Below are positions 32,551-38,157 of a stretch of 38,157 nt of DNA, piece after piece. Position 1 is the first letter of the stretch. The number at the start of each line of letters is the position of its first letter. Under the pieces are notes generated by a model that saw nothing but the letters and a program-made list of their open reading frames with translations, was not told where the DNA came from and ran no database searches. Both the position numbers and the translations under genes were made by a program. This DNA is from Deltaproteobacteria bacterium. Lineage in GTDB: Bacteria; Desulfobacterota; Desulfarculia; Adiutricales; Adiutricaceae. Location: contig JAISWF010000225.1 in NCBI GenBank assembly GCA_031271165.1, positions 1-38,157 on the forward strand, read 5' to 3'.

Positions 32551-33426
32551 TTATTTCCGAGAGGCCAGACCGAAACCAGGCTCTGGAATTGACGTTTGGG
32601 GTTTATCCTGGAGGAGCTCCCAAATTTGTTGCCTTAGAGAAATGTAATTTGGAGAAATCCGAGTTTTTTGGTTGGTCCTGGGTCGGGGCAAATCAATGTC
32701 GACAATACTTTTGATGCGCCCGGGGTTAGGGGTCATGACCACCACCCGGTCGGCCAACAAAACGGCCTCATCAATGCTGTGGGTCACAAAGATTATAGTT
32801 TTGCCGGTTTTTTCCCAAATCCTCATGACTTCATCTTGAAGAGTTTCCCGGGTTTGGGCGTCGAGAGCGGCAAAGGGCTCATCCATCAAAAGGACTTTAG
32901 GATCGTAAGCCAGGGCCCGGGCGATGGCCACCCTTTGCTTCATGCCGCCGGAGAGTTCGTGAGGATAGCGCTCTTCAAAACCTTTGAGGTTGACCAACTC
33001 GAGGTATTTTTGGCTGATTTCTTTACGCTCCTTGGCTCCCAGTCCTTTGATTTCCAAACCAAACTCGACGTTTTTTCTGATTGTCCGCCAGGGAAACAGA
33101 GCATAACCCTGCATAACAATGCCTCGGTCGAGATCTGGTCCCGAAACACTTTGCCCATCAATGAGGATGGAGCCGTTGGCAGCACTGGCCAGGCCAGCGA
33201 TGATGTCCAGTAAAGTGGATTTGCCGCAACCGCTAGGTCCGACGATAGATACAAATTCACCGTCATGGACGCTGAGGCTGAAATCATCAAGGGCCAAAAA
33301 ATGCCTCGGTCCAGACTGGTCCTCAGCCCGCAATTGGAAATGTTGACTGAGGTTTTGCAAGACAATTTTGGGCTGACGGGGCGCCCTCTCCAAATCGGTT
33401 TCTATTCTGGCCAGGTTGGGGGTCAT
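32551..33426 (-). CDS. ABC transporter ATPase (SsuB/TauB type)
   Basis: A 291-residue nucleotide-binding subunit that powers the permeases further down the cluster. Walker A is GPSGCGKSTLLDIIAG, the signature LSGGMKQRVAIARAL, and Walker B VLLMDEPFAALD with the switch His in FVTHSIDEA. The ATG at 33426 has AGGAGA 8 nt upstream. It is the only ATPase gene in the window, shared by four permease genes. First gene of the minus-strand cluster. Confidence 0.93.
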   Translation of the reverse strand: MTPNLARIETDLERAPRQPKIVLQNLSQHFQLRAEDQSGPRHFLALDDFSLSVHDGEFVSIVGPSGCGKSTLLDIIAGLASAANGSILIDGQSVSGPDLDRGIVMQGYALFPWRTIRKNVEFGLEIKGLGAKERKEISQKYLELVNLKGFEERYPHELSGGMKQRVAIARALAYDPKVLLMDEPFAALDAQTRETLQDEVMRIWEKTGKTIIFVTHSIDEAVLLADRVVVMTPNPGRIKSIVDIDLPRPRTNQKTRISPNYISLRQQIWELLQDKPQTSIPEPGFGLASRK

Positions 33427-33570
33427 TGATTATCTCCTGCTGGCCGCTTGGTTAAAGCGGCGGAATATTTTTTGGGCTCTATTACCTTGAGCAGCCGGTA
33501 ATATAATAATTTGTTTGGAAGTCGGCCTTTGGCCGCTTTCCTTTAAGGCCAGGTTGGGTATTTAGCCACA

Positions 33571-33601
33571 CCAACGGGGACGGTCGGTCCGTCCCCGTTG
33601 G
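33571..33601. promoter_or_regulatory. Perfect GC-rich hairpin in the leader of the ABC/nitrogenase-like cluster
   Basis: CCAACGGGGACGG (33571-33583) and CCGTCCCCGTTGG (33589-33601) pair perfectly over 13 bp with a TCGGT loop. It lies 145 nt upstream of the ATPase start and downstream of the candidate promoter at 33753-33781. No T-run follows in either direction. It may be an operator or a leader RNA structure. Confidence 0.55.
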
Positions 33602-33752
33602 CACCTCTGGTTAAGGTCGTCGGGATGGTCGCTTGAGGGTGAGAACTTTCCCGGGTCCTTGGGATAGTTTGGTTTTTGATATCTAGCAGCTATTTTTTTT
33701 GTTTTAAACATTAAAAATATATTTATGCTGCATATAGCTTGATATGGTATAA

Positions 33753-33781
33753 ATAATATAAATTAAAAAAGGCTAGGTCAA
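33753..33781 (-). promoter_or_regulatory. Candidate promoter of the ABC/nitrogenase-like cluster
   Basis: On the minus strand TTGACC (+33776-33781), a 17-nt spacer and TATTAT (+33753-33758). Transcription from about 33746 would give a leader of some 320 nt to the ATPase. The -35 box lies inside one arm of the bidirectional terminator, which could be chance. Confidence 0.45.
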
Positions 33782-33806
33782 CCTTTCGATTGACCTAGCC
33801 TTTTTT
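33765..33806. terminator. Bidirectional intrinsic terminator
   Basis: A perfect 17-bp inverted repeat: AAAAAAGGCTAGGTCAA (33765-33781), 8-nt loop, TTGACCTAGCCTTTTTT (33790-33806). It gives a G+C-containing stem with a T6 tail on both strands. No gene ends directly here, so it may insulate the minus-strand cluster from the A+T-rich DNA to its right. Confidence 0.8.
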
Positions 33807-33888
33807 ACAAATCAGCTATATAGTCGAATTAAATTAAAAAATTATCCATAAATAATTGAGTATTAACAGATAAAATACAATTTATATT

Positions 33889-34875
33889 TTGACAACAATT
33901 ATTACAGCATTTCATTTGGCAGCCTCTTAGAAATTTAAAGAAATTAAGTTAATATTTTAAAGTATAAACAAAGATTATTGACGTTAAAAGATTTTGTAGT
34001 TTGTATTAATAGTTTTAAATCTATATAGATGTCAATTGACAATAAAATTGAAATAAGGATATTGTCATCTAGGCTTAAGTCTGTTTTCAAGCACTATTTT
34101 GTTTGTATCAATCATTAAAAAATTTGTCAAGGCTTTTTTTGGATAAATGGAAAAGTTTTTTTAAACATTTATATAAACCGAAGATCAAGGGCCAACAGTC
34201 GTCGGGAGGGACATCGGGACTGGCCCAAAAGTAAAAGTTAAAACAATGTAGAGCTATATGGTTTTTAACAACTATTTTGGAATTTTCTTCTCTTAAGAGG
34301 GCTAACCCTGTTGATTTAGCTGGCCGGCCAAGATGCTACTTCTGGCTTAGGTTACAAGCTGGCCGTTGACAAACGAAGCGAGCCGTCTTTACTGAAAGCT
34401 GGCCATTATTATCAGGCTCGGCTGACTTCTCGGTTGACCAGAACTCCAGATTGAGGCCAAAAAAAAGACTGCAGTTTCCAAAATATGGAAACGGCAGCCT
34501 TCAATTTATTTGATGAGCTGGGCTAAAATTTTAGGATTTACGAAAACCCAAGTTTTTTTGACAATCGCCGAGAAGAAATATGACAACAAACTTGTTTTAG
34601 ATGCTTGATTTGACAATAACTCATCTTAAATTAATATTTCACCCAATAACCAGGCTAAACACAATAGTTGACAATAAAGCATTTTGTGAGATTGGATTCT
34701 TTTTGTATCATTGTCAAATTCAATATTAAATCAAACAAAAAGAAGTCTAACACTCAGTAAGGTCTATGTCAAGTCTTTTTTCCGCCGTTAAAAATATGGT
34801 TGGTAGTTTAAGCCGCTGGATTGGATGGGGGGCTGGTTTGGAGTATCGGCCGATGAAATATCATGTTGACAAAAT
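33889..34875. repeat. Cluster of TTGACAAT-like sites in A+T-rich DNA
   Basis: TTGACAA or its complement appears at 33889, 34036, 34124 (complement), 34366, 34558, 34609, 34668, 34711 (complement) and 34866, with near variants at 34061 (ATTGTCAT) and 34580 (ATGACAAC). Several extend to TTGACAATAA. TTTTGTATCA or TTTGTATCAAT accompanies two of them. No coding gene is visible from 33430 to 35121. The sites could be operators of one regulator, or -35 elements; most lack a good -10 at 17 nt. Confidence 0.5.
34459..34497 (-). terminator. Minus-strand terminator inside the gene-free stretch
   Basis: CTGCAGTTTCC (34469-34479) and GGAAACGGCAG (34487-34497) pair with one mismatch; on the minus strand TCTTTTTTTT follows. 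No minus-strand gene lies upstream of it until beyond 35775. A minus-strand promoter candidate (TTGACA, 17 nt, TAGACT near 34768-34740) would define a short RNA of about 280 nt. Confidence 0.55.
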
Positions 34876-35121
34876 TATTTAAGGAATTGAGGAATGGCCT
34901 AAGCCCCTAAGCTTGAATGTGGATTTTTGGTCTTCATAGGCGTACAATGATCGGCAGTAGTTGGCTTTAGGTCGGCCAAGGTGTCTTGCGGCTCGGATTA
35001 TGCGACCGTCGCCTTGGCCAGTTTTTTTGATCGGAAAACAATTTACCGGTTCGTCACCTCAAATCTCAAAGCGAGGAAGTTGGGGGGCAATTGAGCCGCT
35101 TGGCTTTTAGGAGCTATTTTA

Positions 35122-35775
35122 ATGACCATTATCAGGCCTGGAGAGACCAAGGCCGTCCTTTTGGACTTTGATATGACCTTGGTTGACAGCAGTTACGCCA
35201 TAGTTAAAGCCCACAACCTTTTTGCTGAGGATCTGGGGTTGAGGAAAATAACCCGCGATGAACTCCTTAGTTCCATCGGACAGACCTTGGAAGCATCCTG
35301 GGATGATTTTTGGGGGCACCATGAGCCCGAGTGGAGTCAAATCTATCAAACCAAATACCAAAAAGTGGAGACCAGTAATTTTCAGCTGTTTTCCGACACT
35401 ATTTCAACCCTGAAAACTATCCGGGCGGCCGGCCTTAAAACTGCGGTCGTCACCAATCGTTGGCTGGCCGGCCAAGCGGTAGACCAATGTGGGCTAAACG
35501 GTTTTTTTGATGCAGTGGTAGGGGCTGAGGAGGTCGAGCACCCCAAACCCAATGCCGAACCGATCCTCAAAGCTTTGGAGCTTTTGGAGATCGCCAGACC
35601 GCAGGCTGTCTATGCCGGAGACTCCGATATTGACATGAAAACAGCCGTAGCTTCTGGTGTCGATGGTATCGGGGTAGCTACTGGAGCCAAGACGTCTGAA
35701 GAGCTACTTCAAGCCGGGGCCAAATGGGCCGGTCGGAGTTTAGGCGAAATTTTGCCTTTGATTGGATTGTCTTAG
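35122..35775 (+). CDS. HAD-family phosphatase (phosphoglycolate phosphatase-like)
   Basis: A 217-residue cytoplasmic hydrolase for a small phosphorylated metabolite. Motif I is LLDFDMTLVDS with the nucleophile Asp, motif II AVVTNRW, motif III Lys in EHPKPNAEP, and motif IV YAGDSDIDMKTAVASG. A helical cap lies between motifs I and II (about 22-85). It resembles Gph and PpaX; the exact substrate is not determinable. The ATG has AGGAG 8 nt upstream. Flanked by gene-poor DNA on both sides. Confidence 0.9.
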   Translation: MTIIRPGETKAVLLDFDMTLVDSSYAIVKAHNLFAEDLGLRKITRDELLSSIGQTLEASWDDFWGHHEPEWSQIYQTKYQKVETSNFQLFSDTISTLKTIRAAGLKTAVVTNRWLAGQAVDQCGLNGFFDAVVGAEEVEHPKPNAEPILKALELLEIARPQAVYAGDSDIDMKTAVASGVDGIGVATGAKTSEELLQAGAKWAGRSLGEILPLIGLS

Positions 35776-36027
35776 GGTCACCAAAAACAGTAACCCAGCT
35801 TTGGTGAGGCCGAACTTTTAGAGCGCCCGGGCTTTAATTTGGCCCTGGGCCAAGTTGGAATAATTGAGTCTGGCCTGGTGAGGCCCAGGACTTTTGACCA
35901 TGGCCGAATTTACGGCTCGCCAATGGATGTATCTTAGCCCTTGAGCCCGGTCAGGGCCGGGTAATACTGAGCTGGTAGTGAAAAAAAAAGCCCAAGGGCA
36001 TTGTATACTTTGTTAAATATGAGTACT

Positions 36028-36066
36028 AACCAAGTGGTTGCCTTAAGGAGTCACTTGGTTTTTTTT
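36028..36066 (+). terminator. Intrinsic terminator downstream of the HAD gene
   Basis: AACCAAGTG (36028-36036) pairs with CACTTGGTT (36052-36060), 15-nt loop, followed by a T8 run on the plus strand. It may end the HAD transcript, whose stop lies about 250 nt upstream, or a short RNA in between. Confidence 0.7.
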
Positions 36067-36640
36067 GGGGGAAGTCCTTGAGCTGGTCAAAAAATGATGT
36101 CAGGGTATAATTGATCAACCGGTAAAAACCCTCAAAAACCTGAATCCTTAATTTTTTATGTCAGTAATTTCAAGATGTTAAAAATGATAAAAACGAATAA
36201 ATAGACTTTTTACTGGTCGATCATAATTTAATGAGGAAAGGATTATTTTACTCGGCAAAATTTGGTTAAAAGCCGTTTGGTCCAGAGGTTAAAACCAAAA
36301 ATCGGGCCCATCACCATAGGCTTGCTCTGACCAAAATTTGGCTGCAGCGTTAAACCAGTACCATTTAGGGTAATGGTAGCTCACTAAAATCTGAGGCAGC
36401 ATAAGTAATCCAGTCAGCCAAAAGCCGGCCATATCTTTCCAGACGTTTAGAGCGGCCGGACTGACCATTTTCGAAAATCATATGGCCGTAACTCTATTTG
36501 GCGGGCCGAATCAGGCTTTTTGAGCCGGTCCCAGGTTCAATTCCTCGATTGAGTACGGTATTGAGTATCCCGGGAGAAGCACTCGCTTGGGGCTCTTATG
36601 TTAAAGCCGGTCAAACAAAGTTAGAGCACAAACTTGATTA

Positions 36641-36665
36641 GGGCGATTTGTTGTTCGCCCTTTTT
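36641..36665 (+). terminator. Intrinsic terminator in non-coding DNA
   Basis: GGGCGA (36641-36646) and TCGCCC (36655-36660) form a 6-bp stem with an 8-nt loop and a T5 tail. There is no plus-strand gene upstream within 850 nt, so an unannotated RNA or small transcript may end here. Confidence 0.5.
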
Positions 36666-36723
36666 GATGGCCCGCAAACCACGGTGGTCCCGTTTGGGCA
36701 GCTGGCCCCAACAACAATATCGG

Positions 36724-37098
36724 CTACTCAGCAGCTTGCGAGACGATTTTTTTTAAGAGCGGTTCTATAGCAGCCGCCTTCGTCTCATAAAGGGCCAGAT
36801 CATCAGGTGTCACTACGAGATCGATTTTGCTAGCCTCCTCAATCAGCTTTTCGCCGGAGAGGCCTAACTCCTGAAAATAATAGATCATCGACAGTTTCAT
36901 AAGGACGGTTTTCATGTGATTATCATCGATGTTCTCGTACTTGGCCGCAGCTTTTTCCATTTCCTCGGGGGTGTCATGGGAGAACAAATCAATGAATATA
37001 TCAATGTCGGCGGAAACCATGGGGGTCTCTTCTTGGGCGAAGAGGGGAGAAGCGAACAGAATCAAAACAAGGAAAATGGCTGGGAAATTTTTTAACAT
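36724..37098 (-). CDS. Small exported protein, unknown function
   Basis: A 124-residue protein with a clear signal peptide (MLKNFPAIFLVLILFASPLF, cleavage after AQ or FA). The mature part is acidic and helical (DTPEEMEKAAAKYENIDDN, SGEKLIEEASKIDLV) with no cysteines and no known domain. The ATG has AAAGGA 7 nt upstream. It stands alone, followed on its strand by no gene. Confidence 0.72.
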   Translation of the reverse strand: MLKNFPAIFLVLILFASPLFAQEETPMVSADIDIFIDLFSHDTPEEMEKAAAKYENIDDNHMKTVLMKLSMIYYFQELGLSGEKLIEEASKIDLVVTPDDLALYETKAAAIEPLLKKIVSQAAE

Positions 37099-37422
37099 TT
37101 AAAAATCCTTTCAAGCAGGGGAAGTTGTTTGAGGAGCTGTTTGGCGCATCAGACGGTTAGGGAGTTGGGTACTACAAGGTCAGTTGGACTCAAAACAGTA
37201 CGTTTTTAAAGTCTAAAAATTATACCACAAGTTGAGTCAGAGTGAGTTTATCTGCAGCCAGCGTTTCATGTATTTCCTTAACTCATTTTTGAAATTCCTG
37301 AGTACCCGTTCTCGGGTGATTTAAAACTCATAATCTGGGGGGGCAGATTGCGATAGTTTCCCTCCCCATTTTTTTGGTTGAAAGCTCGTTGACAATTACG
37401 ATCATAAAGCCAGTTTGGCACC

Positions 37423-38157
37423 ATATATCTACTTGGCTGCCAGCTCGCACTGAGATTGATTATGAGTATCTGCTCTTGACGTTGCCTACTAAGCGTAACA
37501 AATAAAAAAAGCCCTAAAAGCTTCGCTTAAGGGGCTGTTACAAAGACTATTGGACCAGTTCAGTCATTATCTTTGTCTATCAGGGAGGGATACTTGTCTT
37601 TTAAGCCTATAAAGGCCTTAAGTGAGTCTTTGATAAAATCAATAGCCGACCTATTCTGGATGGAGCAAGAAGATATGACCGTCTAGATTCACTCGCACCT
37701 GGACCGCTCTTTTGGGTTTCTGGTGCCTTGTGTCAGGTGGCGGTCTATGACCACGTACATCACACTCTGCTCGGCCGCATTATTGGGGGGCTCAATGTCC
37801 AGAGCCAGCCCTACATCAGTCAAAAATGTCTGATAGAGTCAGCCGGCCAATCGGGTAACCCGCGTGGCTAAGTTCGTGGTCTTCTTGATATCAGGGCAGT
37901 CTAGGGCCTCTGGTCTAAATCTCTGGGCGGTTTCTCGCCTTGGCTTCAAAACTTCGCCAGCCTTAGCTATCTTGCCCTCACCATCAATGTCGGGAGCATT
38001 GGGAGCGTTTGGATTGCTCGGCCCTTTGAGCTTACGTTACTAGTACATAGTCAACAGGTTACTTGTGGGTAAAGGCGAACCAGGATAATTCGGGCTTCTT
38101 CCACTGTGAACTGCCAGATAACTTTTTTGACGGCCGCATTCCGTTTAATTGTCCAAG
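37423..38157 (-). pseudogene. IS66-like transposase remnant (copy B), C-terminal part and 3' end
   Basis: On the minus strand, from 38030 down to 37689, one frame reads a decayed IS66-type C-terminal region: LKGPSNPNAPNAPDIDGEGK, a Lys/Arg stretch, a TGA at 37839-37841, then LYQTFLTDVGLALDIEPPNN and AAEQSVMYVVIDRHLTQGTR ending at a stop. The PPNNAAE block with a following TQGTR is the mark of IS66 transposases. A further, frame-shifted stretch (WTVISSCS, IDFIKDSLKAFIG) continues to about 37570. Bases 37423-37588 match the fragment at 2678-2842 and include an imperfect terminator hairpin (37505-37536). The N-terminal part runs out of the window. Inactive. Confidence 0.8.

Larger units (their letters stand above)
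35776..36723. other. Gene-poor stretch between HAD phosphatase and small exported protein
   Basis: No coding gene is supported. It holds an 8-bp inverted repeat (CCTGGGCC at 35844, GGCCCAGG at 35882), a plus-strand terminator at 36028, a TATAAT box at 36106 with a weak -35, and another plus-strand terminator at 36641. The TATAAT-to-terminator interval of about 530 nt could encode an RNA. A tRNA-like T-arm near 36531 was examined and not accepted. Confidence 0.4.

Noticed and set aside
33430-33570. Sigma-54 promoter upstream of the ABC ATPase
   Set aside because: No GG and GC pair with 10-nt spacing fitting the -24/-12 consensus was found.
35985-36003. Minus-strand terminator at GCCCAAGGGC followed by T9
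   Set aside because: The stem would be 4 bp with a 2-nt loop, which is sterically unlikely.
36490-36560. tRNA-like sequence (T-arm GGTTCAATTCC with a partly matching acceptor end ATTGAGT)
   Set aside because: The interval is about 64 nt, lacks a good D-arm and has mismatches in T-stem and acceptor; a real tRNA is not supported.

Overview
The window reads as a chromosomal segment of an anaerobic bacterium, probably a Desulfobacterota-like deltaproteobacterium. That assignment is an inference with low confidence: it rests on a nitrogenase-like operon, QueH, HDOD regulators and a family 2A encapsulin, and no rRNA or other phylogenetic marker is present. Base composition is mixed, with several A+T-rich intergenic stretches (for example 33.6-35.1 kb).

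Left edge (1-2842): the distal part of a large CRISPR array, 37 intact 36-nt repeats plus one broken terminal repeat, of a type I/III style (33-38 nt spacers, ATTGAGAC handle). Its leader and cas genes lie outside the window. The last repeat is cut by the end of an IS66-like element relic. A homologous copy of that end, with a decayed transposase C-terminus, closes the window at 37.4-38.16 kb.

3.0-10.5 kb, minus strand: a seven-gene sulfur/cysteine operon in the order cysteine synthase, JAMM peptidase, ThiS/MoaD-like sulfur carrier, MoeB-rhodanese activating enzyme, family 2A encapsulin shell, cysteine desulfurase cargo with a long Pro/Ala-rich N-terminus, and serine O-acetyltransferase. A good promoter is followed by a leader that ends in an intrinsic terminator just before the first gene, which suggests attenuation. 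Together the genes describe activated serine, carrier-bound sulfur and cysteine, with the sulfur-mobilising desulfurase packed in a protein shell.

10.6-17.5 kb: housekeeping and signalling genes. These are a membrane metallophosphoesterase, a HIRAN protein, a small membrane protein, a zinc-ribbon protein, an HD-GYP-like N-terminal domain protein, an HDOD protein, LspA, a receiver-kinase hybrid without the phosphoacceptor Asp, and QueH.

17.6-18.8 kb: a second and unrelated CRISPR locus of type II character. It contains a lone type II-like cas2 with no normal start codon, a short tracrRNA gene with its own promoter, anti-repeat, hairpin and terminator, and an array of 11 repeats with 30-nt spacers. 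No cas9 or cas1 is visible. About 0.9 kb of apparently decayed DNA follows.

19.7-33.4 kb: a large MscS-type channel (plus strand) converging on a ten-gene minus-strand cluster. That cluster holds an ABC ATPase, a substrate-binding protein, NifH-, NifD- and NifK-like proteins, four tandem SsuC/TauC-type permeases and a second, His-rich substrate-binding protein. The nitrogenase-like proteins keep all P-cluster cysteines and both cofactor ligands, yet no nifE, nifN or nifB is nearby. A reductase for an imported small (perhaps organosulfur) molecule, comparable to methylthio-alkane reductase, is the best inference.

33.4-38.16 kb: A+T-rich intergenic DNA with a bidirectional terminator and an unusual cluster of TTGACAAT-like sites, a HAD phosphatase, a gene-poor stretch with terminators, a small exported protein and the IS66 relic.
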